DNA of 44,221 nt from Nocardia carnea. GTDB lineage: Bacteria > Actinomycetota > Actinomycetes > Mycobacteriales > Mycobacteriaceae. Of this stretch, positions 24,866 to 32,986 are shown piece after piece (positions within the stretch are counted from its first letter, which is position 1; every line of letters begins with the position of its first letter). A program made the position numbers and the translations under genes. Location: NCBI RefSeq assembly GCF_029869215.1, contig NZ_JARWPM010000453.1, positions 1 to 44,221 of the forward strand, read 5' to 3'. The notes beneath the pieces are model-generated. The model worked only from the letters and a program-made list of their open reading frames with translations. It searched no databases and was not told the origin of the DNA.

Positions 24866-25594
24866 GTGGACGACAGCACGCAGACAGTAACCATGAAATT
24901 CCAGGACCGGGAAACGACCGGGCAATCCGGCGACCGGGATGTGACCCGGGCCGATGCGTCCGCGCCCGTCGACCTGGTGGCACTGCGCCGCGAGTACGAG
25001 CACGGGACAGAACTCTCCGCGGACCCCCCGCTCTGGCTTTTCGACGATATCGCCGCCCCGGACGAAATGGCAGCGCTCATCGAACCGGCCCGCGAGATCT
25101 TGAAACCCGCGAAGGTCAGCGGGGATACGGGAGGCCGCGTCAGCCCCGGCCGCACGGGAAAGAACTGCTGGATACCCCACAACCACAGCGAGCTCACGAT
25201 GCGGCTTGCCACGCGCATCAGCGATATCGCCGCGATTCCCTTGACCCACGCCGAGTCGTTCCAGGTCGTGCACTATGGACCCGGTGAGCAGTACCGCCCG
25301 CACTACGATGCGTGGAAGGCAGACACGGGCAGAGGCGAGCGCTGCCTCGCCCGTCGCGGCCAGCGCCTGATCACAGCCCTTCTCTACTTGAACGAGGTGG
25401 AGGCGGGCGGTTCCACGAGCTTCCCGAAGCTACGCCTCGCAGTCCGGGCGGCTCCCGGCACGTTGGTACTCTTCCACAATTGCCGCCCGGGAACGAATCT
25501 CGTCGATGAGCGCAGCTTGCACGGCGGCATGCCCGTCGAACGTGGCGAGAAGTGGGCAGCGAACCTCTGGTTCCGCGAGCGAACGTCGCGTTGA
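24866..25594 (+). CDS. 2-oxoglutarate/Fe(II)-dependent dioxygenase, prolyl 4-hydroxylase type
   Basis: A 242-residue cytoplasmic enzyme of the P4Hc family. The metal triad is visible as H-x-D in QYRPHYDAW and the distal His in SLHGGMPVERGEKWAANLWFRE, where the Lys after it should bind 2-oxoglutarate. The strand LITALLYLNEVEAGGSTSFPKL is typical of the core jelly roll. The first ~35 residues are polar and probably disordered. GTG 24866 has GGAGGG upstream. Bacterial members hydroxylate proline in proteins such as EF-Tu or in peptides; which applies here is unknown. The gene stands alone, convergent with speE. Confidence 0.87.
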   Translation: MDDSTQTVTMKFQDRETTGQSGDRDVTRADASAPVDLVALRREYEHGTELSADPPLWLFDDIAAPDEMAALIEPAREILKPAKVSGDTGGRVSPGRTGKNCWIPHNHSELTMRLATRISDIAAIPLTHAESFQVVHYGPGEQYRPHYDAWKADTGRGERCLARRGQRLITALLYLNEVEAGGSTSFPKLRLAVRAAPGTLVLFHNCRPGTNLVDERSLHGGMPVERGEKWAANLWFRERTSR

Positions 25595-25623
25595 GCGGTC
25601 CGGCAGCCGGCCGCGCTCGCGGG

Positions 25624-27270
25624 CTACACCCATTCCATGCGCGCCAGGTCGAGGATTACCGGGTGCATCAGGGTAGAAGGTTCCTCCCCGGTATCGCGGC
25701 GGTCCGGCGCGAAAACGGTTGCGGCTTGCAGGCTTGTCTCATCGATCGAGCGCAGCGGGCCGGGTGGGTCGAGGCGCAGTTCCGGATCGGGGTCGCGGGT
25801 GGCGAGCAGGAAACCCCAATCGCCGAAGCTCGGCACATCCACGTGGTACGGCAGCACATGCAGCCCCGACGTGCGGACCGTCGCCGCGATACACCAGTAG
25901 GAATGCGGGGCGAAGAAGGGCGAGCCCGCCTGCACCACCATCGTGGCGTCCGGGGCAAGTACCCGGGCGGCCATGGCGTAGAACTCGGTGGAGTAGAGCT
26001 TGGCTATAGAGGTCTGGTCCGGGTCGGGCAGGTCGATGATCACCGCGTCGTAATCGGATCCGGCGGTGCGCAGCCAGGTGAACGCGTCGGCGGTGACCAC
26101 CCGGACCCTGGGGTCGGCGAAGGAGTTGCCGTTCAGCCCGGTGAGCCGGCTGTCGGTACGGGCGAGTTCGATCATCACCGGATCGAGTTCGACGAGGGTG
26201 ACCGTGCGCACGTCGGGATACTTCAGGATTTCGCGGAGCGCGAGACCGTCACCGCCACCGATGACCAGCACGTTCTGCCTGTTCCCGGCGAGCGCCGGAT
26301 GGACCATGGCCTCGTGGTAGCGGTATTCGTCCACCGAGGAGAACTGCAGGTCGCCGTTGAGGAAGAGCCGGGTGTCCTGCGTCCCGAACGGGGAGATCGA
26401 TTCGGTGAGCACGATCTTCTGGTACTCGGTCTGGCGCTGCCAGACGATCGGGGCCGCGAACAGCGCCTGCTGGGCGGTGGCCTCGAAGCGGTCGGCGTAG
26501 AGGTAGCTGCACACCAGAGTTCCCGCGACGAGCAAGGTGATCATGGCGAAGGTCGCTTTGACCAAGTGCGCGAGGTCGGCCCGGAACCAGATGAACACCA
26601 GCGCCAGCCCGGCCAGCGCGTTCACCACCCCCACGATGAGACTGCCGCGGATCTGCCCGAACACCGGCAGCAGCAGGAACGGGAACGCCAGCCCACCCAG
26701 CAGGGCGCCCACGTAGTCGGCCGCGAACAGATCCGCGACCGCGCTCCCCGCTTCCTGTTTGCGAATGCGCTGCAGCAGTTCCATCAGCAGCGGGATCTCG
26801 GCGCCGACCAGGGCGCCGATCACGCAGGAAGCCAGCACCAGCGCGGCGGTGTAGAGGTTGAGCCAGGCGTAGGCGGCATAGAGCCCCAGCACCGACAGCC
26901 CGCCCACCAGCGCGAGCGCGAGTTCGACGGCGAGGAACGCCGGCGCGGCCAGATGCCGCAACGGTTTCGCGGCCAGCGCGCCCACCCCCATCGCACACAC
27001 CATCACACTCAGCGTGATGGAGGCTTGGGTGGCGGTATCGCCGATCAGGTAACTACCGAGTGTCACCAAGGACAGTTCGTACACCAGCCCGCAAGCCGCG
27101 CAGACGAATACCGTGAGCAGCAGAGCGATCCGAGCGAACCGCCCGGGGACCTCGGGCGCCGCCGCGGAACCGGGCCCTGCCGCGACTGCGGGATCGGATA
27201 CGGCCGCGGCACCGGGTTCCGCCGCCGCTGCACCGGCCGTGAGCGTGCTCGGCGAGGGGTTCGCCTGCAC
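25624..27270 (-). CDS. speE: Membrane-anchored spermidine synthase-like aminopropyltransferase
   Basis: A 548-residue two-part protein. Residues about 45-250 hold about seven membrane helices, including a glycine-rich first helix with YELSLVTLGSYL. Residues about 270-500 are a spermidine-synthase fold with QKIVLTES, the nucleotide-binding VLVIGGGDGLALREILKYPDV, VELDPVMIELA and IIDLPDPDQ (a DxxDP-like active-site loop). The soluble part should use decarboxylated SAM-like donors and amines, although membrane-fused members may act on other substrates. It corresponds to the mycobacterial speE placed next to a DUF350 gene. GTG 27270 follows the DUF350 stop by one base, so the two are coupled. Confidence 0.88.
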   Translation of the reverse strand: MQANPSPSTLTAGAAAAEPGAAAVSDPAVAAGPGSAAAPEVPGRFARIALLLTVFVCAACGLVYELSLVTLGSYLIGDTATQASITLSVMVCAMGVGALAAKPLRHLAAPAFLAVELALALVGGLSVLGLYAAYAWLNLYTAALVLASCVIGALVGAEIPLLMELLQRIRKQEAGSAVADLFAADYVGALLGGLAFPFLLLPVFGQIRGSLIVGVVNALAGLALVFIWFRADLAHLVKATFAMITLLVAGTLVCSYLYADRFEATAQQALFAAPIVWQRQTEYQKIVLTESISPFGTQDTRLFLNGDLQFSSVDEYRYHEAMVHPALAGNRQNVLVIGGGDGLALREILKYPDVRTVTLVELDPVMIELARTDSRLTGLNGNSFADPRVRVVTADAFTWLRTAGSDYDAVIIDLPDPDQTSIAKLYSTEFYAMAARVLAPDATMVVQAGSPFFAPHSYWCIAATVRTSGLHVLPYHVDVPSFGDWGFLLATRDPDPELRLDPPGPLRSIDETSLQAATVFAPDRRDTGEEPSTLMHPVILDLARMEWV

Positions 27271-27271
27271 C

Positions 27272-27697
27272 CTAAGTCAGTGCGGAGGCGACCACGGCGG
27301 CGACCGCGATATGCACCGCGGCGCTCACCCACACCCCGGGATGCAGTTCGTGCTCCTGCACCACGCCCCGGAATTCGCCGGGCGTGGTGAATTCGAGGAT
27401 CAGGAACGCCAGCCCCATCGCGACGAGGCCGATGATGCCGTAGACGGCGCTGGAGATCAGCGCCCGCCCGATCGCCCCCTCCGAGGTCCAGATCGCGGTG
27501 GCGACGATGATCCCCACCCCCAGCATGTTCGCGGCCACCAGCAGTGCGGCGTTGCGGTTGCGCTCGATCCAGATCTGATGGCGCAGGTTACCCGGGGTGA
27601 GCACGTCGACCAGGACGAACCCGAGCACCATCAGAACGATTCCGAGGCCGGAGTAGGCGGCCGCGGCACCGGCGTCCGCGGGCAGGTCTTCGAGCAT
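27272..27697 (-). CDS. DUF350 membrane protein
   Basis: A 141-residue integral membrane protein with about four hydrophobic helices (GLGIVLMVLGFVLVDVLTPG, AALLVAANMLGVGIIVATAIW, AVYGIIGLVAMGLAFLILEF, and a C-terminal AAVHIAVAAVVASAL), which matches DUF350. The VDVLTPG and EFTTPG turns are characteristic. The function is not known. It sits between the DUF4247 lipoprotein and speE, the same order as in mycobacteria, and overlaps neither. GGAGG precedes the ATG at 27697. Confidence 0.88.
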   Translation of the reverse strand: MLEDLPADAGAAAAYSGLGIVLMVLGFVLVDVLTPGNLRHQIWIERNRNAALLVAANMLGVGIIVATAIWTSEGAIGRALISSAVYGIIGLVAMGLAFLILEFTTPGEFRGVVQEHELHPGVWVSAAVHIAVAAVVASALT

Positions 27698-27736
27698 GTG
27701 TTTCCTCCTGGGAAGGGGTGGATGGGTCGGGGCGGC

Positions 27737-28162
27737 CTATTTTCCTTCGCCGGAACCGCCGCCGCGGAAGCTGCTGTTATCGCTGGGCCAGCCGTAGGCG
27801 CTGACGTAGGTGTGGTGGCGACGGTGCCCGGTGCGGTAGTCGTCGACGAGGATCTTGGTCCCGGATCCGTTCGGGGAGATCGCGATGATGTCGTCGCGGT
27901 ATTGCAGGAATGTCATCGGGCCGGTCGAGCGCCGGTCCAGCGGGCGCGCCGCCTTCGCGATCTCGTCGGCGACCGAGTTCGGCTGCTTGTTCGCGGTATA
28001 AGCCATCCCGTTGTTGGCTTCGTCGAGATTCGTCGCACGCGTGTAGTGCGACCCGACATAGGACCGCGCCCCGCTCCCGTCGTCGTCATCGGACCCGCAC
28101 CCGGACAGCAGCATCGCGAGGATCGCGCAGACGGCAGCGATCACCCAGGACTTACGACTCAC
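27737..28162 (-). CDS. DUF4247 lipoprotein
   Basis: A 141-residue exported protein. The N-terminus is a lipoprotein signal: basic SRKS, a hydrophobic core (WVIAAVCAILAMLL) and the lipobox LSGC at about residues 15-18, followed by a run of aspartates. The mature part has the DUF4247 pattern, ending in YRTGHRRHHTYVSAYGW. I choose GTG 28162 because GGAAGG is 6 nt upstream and the upstream codons (from 28186) would put charged residues before the signal. It should be anchored outside the membrane next to the DUF350/SpeE proteins encoded downstream. Confidence 0.85.
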   Translation of the reverse strand: MSRKSWVIAAVCAILAMLLSGCGSDDDDGSGARSYVGSHYTRATNLDEANNGMAYTANKQPNSVADEIAKAARPLDRRSTGPMTFLQYRDDIIAISPNGSGTKILVDDYRTGHRRHHTYVSAYGWPSDNSSFRGGGSGEGK

Positions 28163-28211
28163 AGAAAACCTTCCCCCGTCTGGCACCCAGCCCGTCCGGT
28201 GATACAGCAGC

Positions 28212-28796
28212 TCAAGACGACGACTGCGGATAGATCATAATCGCGCTGCGGTAGACGACCTGCCCGATTGCCGCTTCCTTCTTCCCCGACTCCCCGAAAT
28301 CCTCGAACGACAGGCGTGTTCCGTCCTCGGCCACATAGTCGTGATACGCGACCGTACCGGTGGGGGTGAGCCCGGTGGTCGCCTCACCGATGTAGCGAGC
28401 CGTCCCCGACTCCTCCAGCCGGAACCGCTTCCCGTCGTGTTCCAGCTCGTCATCACCGGGCGCCGGAATTCCCGGCGTCTCCGTCCACAGCACCAGCTCG
28501 AGCTCCGGATCTTCCTCCACCGACAGCCATTTGCGGGTGCCCTTGGCGTTGTCCAGCAGATGCTCACTCCACTGGTAGCCGCCCTCTTTCAACCGCAGCG
28601 AACCGCGCACGGTGAAGGTCTCGTTGAAGATATCGACGATATCCCCGGCCTTCAGGCCCCGCGGGTCACCGCGCAGGGCATCGGTGTCCTTATCGGCGAA
28701 GGGGTCGACCGGGGCCTGCGGTGTGGTTTGCGGCTTGTTCCGCTGTACGACGAGCAGATACGCGACGATACCCAGCAGGACGAGCACGACGATCAC
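28212..28796 (-). CDS. DUF4178 membrane-anchored protein
   Basis: A 194-residue protein with an N-terminal membrane helix (IVVLVLLGIVAYLLVV) and a soluble DUF4178-type domain (LKAGDIVDIFNETFTVRGSLRLKEGGYQWSEHLL; RKWLSVEEDPELELVLWTE). It is the first gene of the DUF4178-DUF4247-DUF350-speE unit. The start is not settled: the GTG at 28796 lacks a ribosome site, whereas a strong GGAGGGAGG ends 5 nt before an in-frame ATC at 28820 that would give the natural ITALWIVVV N-terminus. Either a rare ATC start or a sequence error could explain this. Confidence 0.82.
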   Translation of the reverse strand: MIVVLVLLGIVAYLLVVQRNKPQTTPQAPVDPFADKDTDALRGDPRGLKAGDIVDIFNETFTVRGSLRLKEGGYQWSEHLLDNAKGTRKWLSVEEDPELELVLWTETPGIPAPGDDELEHDGKRFRLEESGTARYIGEATTGLTPTGTVAYHDYVAEDGTRLSFEDFGESGKKEAAIGQVVYRSAIMIYPQSSS

Positions 28797-28917
28797 GACG
28801 ACGATCCACAGTGCGGTGATGGCAGCCTCCCTCCGGCGATCTCAGCGGAGACTAGCATCCACGCCCCCGGCCCGCCGCTCACCGCGTCCACCTGACTCGC
28901 GGTGAGTGGGCACCCGT

Positions 28918-31380
28918 CTACGCCTCCGCGGGCCCTTGGATCGGTGGCGGCTCGGGCGGCTGCGATTCGGTGATCTTCGGCTCCGGCAATTTCGCGGGTA
29001 CCGCGGGAACCTGCATATTCGTGCCACCAGCGGAGTCCAGGCCCGTCGGATGGAAATAGTTCTGGAACTTGCCGTACTGGGGGTGGTCCAAATTGCTCTG
29101 GTTCAGCGGCACCAGCTGTCCGTTCTCCAGATAGTGCGGCCCGTTGCCGTTGTCGACGATCACCGCACTGTGGTTCTCCCACGCGATCACATCGCCCGTA
29201 CGCAGCGCCGCCACATCGACCTGCTGCCAGGGATTCTCCACGGATTGCTCGCCCGCAGTCCCGGCGTAAGCGGTTCCGGCATCCATTGCCGGATTGCCCA
29301 GCTGCCGGGTGAGCGCGTCGCCGGCTGCCTGCGGCATCGGGATGTCGTCCTTGCCGGGGACACCGCCCGGTGGTGTCCACCCCGTCGGGGCGCCGGGGGT
29401 GCTGACAACAGGTGGGGCTCCGGTATCGGCGGGCGCGGTGACCACCGGCTGAGTGGTGGGTGCCGTACCAGGATCTGCGTTGACAGGCACGCCGGGAGAC
29501 TGCTGCGGCGGACCGGGAACCGGCCGATTCTCGTCGCGGCCCGGCTCGTCCTCGTCCTTGCCCTTGTCCTCGTTCTTCTCGCCACCGCCCAGCGGACCCT
29601 GTCCACCCATGGCGTTGGCCAGCAGCGGCAGGGCCATCATCATGGATGGGTCCATGCTGGGCTGCTGTGTCTGCGCCGGCGCCTGCGCCTGGGTAGCAGC
29701 GCCACCCGCACTGCCGGTGTCGCCGTTGATGTACTCCATCAACCGGTCCTGAAGGCTCGACGACTCGCCGTCCTCCTCGCCACCGCCGAGTACATCCTCG
29801 GTCGTGGCACCGTCCTGGGTGGGACCGCCCAGGATATCCGCGAATTCGTTACCGATGTCCTCGAGATCACCGCTGGGGTCACCAGCCGGATCTTCGCCCG
29901 TATCCGCGGGGGGATCGAAGGCACTGTCCCCGTCGTTGTTGCCGCCGCCGTTGTTGTCCCCGTCCCCGTTGTTGTCCCCGTCCCCGTTGTTGTCGCCGTT
30001 GTTGTCGCCGTCTCCGTCGTTGTCGCCGTTGTTGTCGCCGTCCCCGTCGTTGTCGCCGTCCCCGTCATTGTTTTCCGGTTTTTCGGATTCGGGATCATTT
30101 CCCTTGTGCCATTGGCCGTCGTCGATGAGTTGATCTACCTCCGAATGTTGCTGGGAGAGAGCCTCCATGTCCTCGACGTATTTGTTGACCCGTGCCGTGC
30201 AGTCGCTCACGCCGCGACCGATGATGTACGCGAGTTCCAGTTCCTCGGCAATGTGCTGGATACCGATATCTTTCAGATCAATATCCCGGCCGTCTTCCGC
30301 AAACTGCTCGTTCGCGGCATTTTCCGTACCGGTCAGAGTATTCTTGAAAGATCCGGCCAGGGTCGTCTCGTCGTCGAATTCGTAGCTCCCGGTGAGACTG
30401 AGAGCCATCGCCCCATTGATCTCCTGGACCATGTCGAACACTTCTTTGTACGCCGCGTGATTGTGACGATCGATGGCGAGAACCACATCTCCGAACGACT
30501 GATCGATCGCCTCCCAGTCGTCTCGCAGTTCCCCGAATCGGTACGACGTCTCCAGTTCTTCCTCGGACGTTCGGCCCTGCGCGTAGAGTTCGTCGATGAA
30601 TGCCTTGTCGAGGTTATCGTCCAAGTGCGCCTTGTCACCGTCCGGGTCCATGAGATAACTCGGCTTGTTGATATCCCCCGTGCCCATCTGGCGACTAAGC
30701 CATTTGAGCTCATCATTGGCACACTCGATCAGACCGATCAAAGTTGGGGACGGCCCTATCCCCAGCTCACTACTGGGTGTTTCTATACGCAGTGGAAAGT
30801 CTGCGTAGGCAGCATACAGAAACTCTGTCTTATTTCCGTCCCCATCCTTGTCTTCTGTATCCTGGTAATAAATCCGATCGGAATCCGGTACTACATAATC
30901 CTCACCGTAGGTATCGGTGATGGAATCCAGCTTGTCAGTCCGATCGGCGTCGTCGTCCTCTCGCCTGTCATCACCGGGTTCGAAAGTCTCCCCCGATCCA
31001 CTTCCATCCTGGTCGACTTTGTTGTACGCCGTACCATCCTTGGTAACCAAGTACTCCGGCTCGCCCGCTTTGAGTTCACGGACTACTATGCGCTGGCCGG
31101 TCCAAGGGTCGATTTGACAAAGCAGAACGTCGTCACTGCCCTCGACCTGTTCGTAGTAGTATCCCGATTCAGGTCGTGTTTCCGGTGTTTCGCGGCCACC
31201 GTCTTCGTCATATACGTAGTAATTGGGTTCGGCGTCGGAATCAGGATCGGGCTCAGGGGTTGGACCCGTTTCGGGACTAGGAGTTGGGCCCGGTTCGTCC
31301 GTGGGCTCGGGTTCGTCGCTCGGCTCCGGAGAAGGAGTCGGCGTAGGCGTAGGCGTAACCCCGTCTTCAGGCCCGGCCAT
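28918..31380 (-). CDS. Very large acidic multi-region protein, type VII-secretion style, unknown function
   Basis: An 820-residue protein with no signal peptide. Regions in order: Pro/Glu/Asp-rich low complexity (1-60); an acidic Tyr-rich segment (YYVYDEDGG, SGYYYEQVEGSDD); a folded helical part (about 205-415, from IGLIECANDELKWLSRQMG to YVEDMEALSQQHSEVDQLI) resembling the helical regions of ESX proteins; a D/N/G repeat (about 438-485); a disordered Pro/Gly region with MMALPLLANAMGG; and a C-terminal domain (AYAGTAGEQS, VAALRTGDVIAWENHSAVIVDN, FQNYFHPTGLD) also found in the protein encoded at 8670-10268. ATG 31380 follows GAGGA and overlaps the stop of a tiny frame (TAATG). The two YbaB-like genes upstream recall EspL-type partners in ESX loci, but no secretion apparatus is here. 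Role unknown. Confidence 0.78.
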   Translation of the reverse strand: MAGPEDGVTPTPTPTPSPEPSDEPEPTDEPGPTPSPETGPTPEPDPDSDAEPNYYVYDEDGGRETPETRPESGYYYEQVEGSDDVLLCQIDPWTGQRIVVRELKAGEPEYLVTKDGTAYNKVDQDGSGSGETFEPGDDRREDDDADRTDKLDSITDTYGEDYVVPDSDRIYYQDTEDKDGDGNKTEFLYAAYADFPLRIETPSSELGIGPSPTLIGLIECANDELKWLSRQMGTGDINKPSYLMDPDGDKAHLDDNLDKAFIDELYAQGRTSEEELETSYRFGELRDDWEAIDQSFGDVVLAIDRHNHAAYKEVFDMVQEINGAMALSLTGSYEFDDETTLAGSFKNTLTGTENAANEQFAEDGRDIDLKDIGIQHIAEELELAYIIGRGVSDCTARVNKYVEDMEALSQQHSEVDQLIDDGQWHKGNDPESEKPENNDGDGDNDGDGDNNGDNDGDGDNNGDNNGDGDNNGDGDNNGGGNNDGDSAFDPPADTGEDPAGDPSGDLEDIGNEFADILGGPTQDGATTEDVLGGGEEDGESSSLQDRLMEYINGDTGSAGGAATQAQAPAQTQQPSMDPSMMMALPLLANAMGGQGPLGGGEKNEDKGKDEDEPGRDENRPVPGPPQQSPGVPVNADPGTAPTTQPVVTAPADTGAPPVVSTPGAPTGWTPPGGVPGKDDIPMPQAAGDALTRQLGNPAMDAGTAYAGTAGEQSVENPWQQVDVAALRTGDVIAWENHSAVIVDNGNGPHYLENGQLVPLNQSNLDHPQYGKFQNYFHPTGLDSAGGTNMQVPAVPAKLPEPKITESQPPEPPPIQGPAEA
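29931..30070 (-). repeat. D/N/G-rich in-frame repeat
   Basis: Alternating units translate as DGDGDNNGDN-type sequence, about 45 residues made almost only of Asp, Asn and Gly. The DxDxDG spacing recurs, as in calcium-binding loops. The DNA is built from 6- and 12-bp units (GTTGTC, CCCGTC on the plus strand) and should be prone to slippage. Confidence 0.8.
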
Positions 31381-31490
31381 TACCCGAGTTCCTCACCATC
31401 GGGACCCATGCCGTTCATATCACCATCTCCCGCCCGGAGCCGTAGCCCCGCTTCACCGAAACCGAAGGTTACCCACCACCCGACGTACAG

Positions 31491-31808
31491 CTAGGACTCC
31501 CCCACAGCCCGGGTCACTGCAGACCCGCCATCGATATCATCGTTCTCGAACCTCGTAGCTCCGTGATCGGTGACGTCCGCCGTGTCCTCGGCTCCGTCCC
31601 TGAGACCCATCCAGCGCTGCGTTCGCCGCTCGTCCATGCCCGGGTACTTCACACCGATGGGATGTACCCCCAAGCCCGCCCCTTCGTACAAACTGGCCAG
31701 AAAGTCGCGGTCACCCCGAGCGTGATTCTCGAGACCGGGAACAACAGCTCTTTTCTTGTCCGCACGGCCACGCAGATCATCCGGCACCTGTTCGAACTTC
31801 GGCCCCAT
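31491..31808 (-). CDS. Small hypothetical protein upstream of the 820-aa gene
   Basis: A 105-residue polar, acidic protein I do not recognise (DFLASLYEGAGLGVHPIGVKYPGMDERRTQRWMGL in the middle). The ATG at 31808 is about 10 nt after GGAAGG. After the TAG at 31491 the same frame stays open and has coding-like composition (VTFGFGEAGLRLRAGDGDM) up to the TAATG overlap with the 820-residue gene. So either the TAG is a nonsense mutation or error splitting a longer gene, or the continuation is chance. It lies between the YbaB-like gene and the large acidic gene on one strand. Confidence 0.5.
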   Translation of the reverse strand: MGPKFEQVPDDLRGRADKKRAVVPGLENHARGDRDFLASLYEGAGLGVHPIGVKYPGMDERRTQRWMGLRDGAEDTADVTDHGATRFENDDIDGGSAVTRAVGES

Positions 31809-31909
31809 GCCATCGAATCCTTCCTGTTGCGTCCGCAGACCAATTGTCTAATATCCCCACGAACGGGGAGGCCAATACGATGGAGGGTCAGCGCCGAGGC
31901 AGCACGGCC

Positions 31910-32257
31910 TCAGAGCTGGTCGCCGAACTCGGCCGCCTCGGCCCGACGGTAGTCTGCTTCACTCGGCAGCCCGCGGGCTTCCACTGCGTGCGGCAACATC
32001 CCGTTGCCGATCAGTATCTGGCGCCGCCCCACCTCGGACTTCATTCGCGCCAGCCGAGCGAGCCGGAGTATCTCGGCGGCAAGCCAGGCGTCAGTATGCT
32101 CGGCGATCTCATCGCCGAGATGCAACCCGACGATCACACCCGCGATATCGCACGCCACCCCGACCGAATAGTCCGGATTGAATACCTCGTAGAGTTGCCG
32201 GCGCAACCGGGCTGCCGACGATCCGGCATGCTCAATGGAGCTCACCGTCGACACCAC
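31910..32257 (-). CDS. YbaB/EbfC-like protein 1
   Basis: A 115-residue protein with the YbaB/EbfC layout: an N-terminal helix (HAGSSAARLRRQLYEVF), a short sheet (YSVGVACDIAGVIVGLHLGDE) and a long C-terminal helix (DAWLAAEILRLARLARMKSEVGRRQ). EbfC proteins bind DNA as tweezers-like dimers, but relatives within ESX loci (EspL) act as partners of secreted proteins. With its paralogue at 32289 and the large acidic gene downstream the second role seems more likely. GTG 32257 is the first start of the frame; no strong ribosome site is seen. Confidence 0.65.
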   Translation of the reverse strand: MVSTVSSIEHAGSSAARLRRQLYEVFNPDYSVGVACDIAGVIVGLHLGDEIAEHTDAWLAAEILRLARLARMKSEVGRRQILIGNGMLPHAVEARGLPSEADYRRAEAAEFGDQL

Positions 32258-32288
32258 CCGGATCCCGAGTCACACCACCAGAACACGA

Positions 32289-32624
32289 CTATCGCCGCCG
32301 TGGCACCCATGGCGCCTTGGGCATGTCGGGCCACTCGGTCTCGGCGACCTCCTGCTTGTGCTTCCGCGCGGCATCGAGGGTGCTTTCGGTGATGGCAGCC
32401 ATGATGTCCGCGGCCAAATCCCGATAGTCGGTGGAGTGCGCGATCGTACCAGGCGCGATGTACATATCGGTCAGCCGGAGCGTCCCGTCCACCTCGGGAA
32501 TCACCCGGCCACTCGGGGACGGCCTCCGGACACGGATGCGCTGGATCCGTTCCAGCATATCGGCGACCGCATGGGCCAAAGCACGCCCTCGAGCAAGTAC
32601 CTCGACGGTTTCCGGATGTCTCAC
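32289..32624 (-). CDS. YbaB/EbfC-like protein 2
   Basis: A 111-residue YbaB/EbfC-family protein. It begins RHPETVEVLARGRALAHAVADMLERI, then a short sheet (RVIPEVDGTLRLTDMYIAPG) and a helix (DYRDLAADIMAAITESTLDAARKHKQEV) typical of the family. The GTG at 32624 overlaps the TGA of a 37-codon frame upstream (GTGA). A longer open frame from 32783 exists but reads that small ORF out of frame. It is 31 nt upstream of the second YbaB-like gene; the two probably form a heteromeric pair. Confidence 0.72.
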   Translation of the reverse strand: MRHPETVEVLARGRALAHAVADMLERIQRIRVRRPSPSGRVIPEVDGTLRLTDMYIAPGTIAHSTDYRDLAADIMAAITESTLDAARKHKQEVAETEWPDMPKAPWVPRRR

Positions 32625-32734
32625 TCCACCACCTCGAAAGGCTGCGGAACTCGCCACTCGATAGTCCGGGCCGAACTCTCCAGCGCTGCCATTGTTACCA
32701 CCGAGGCTCGGACCCTGCCAGCACACGACAACAT
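32621..32734 (-). CDS. Small ORF coupled to YbaB-like gene
   Basis: A 37-codon frame from ATG 32734 (MLSCAGRVRASVVTMAALES) to TGA 32621, whose stop overlaps the GTG of the YbaB-like gene (GTGA). GGAGGAG lies about 10 nt before the ATG, the best ribosome site of this cluster. It may be a leader that couples translation or a short ESX-type accessory protein. Nothing in the product is recognisable. Confidence 0.45.
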   Translation of the reverse strand: MLSCAGRVRASVVTMAALESSARTIEWRVPQPFEVVE

Positions 32735-32986
32735 CTGCGACAACGCTCCTCCTCCGGCCTACCGCGCTCATAAAATCTTCCACAACAAAACGGGGTTATC
32801 ACTGCTGGGAAGCTTGGGAGTCCTCCGCGGCGCTCGGCTTCATACCGTTGAAACCCGGAACTCCCGATCGTGCTCGGCCGGTCCGACCCGAACACCGGTC
32901 GCGACCTCGGTCTGTCTGCGGAACAGCACTATCGGCCGTTCGGCACGGCCGGACGGCTGCGCACCACGACAAGGTATTTTCGCGTT

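Noticed and set aside
25552..27390. Plus-strand 612-codon frame
   Set aside because: Antisense of the spermidine-synthase-like gene with Arg/His/Gln-rich translation.
28906..31494. Plus-strand 862-codon frame over the acidic gene
   Set aside because: Val/Leu/Ser-rich antisense of a D/E/G/P-rich gene; no start context or domain.
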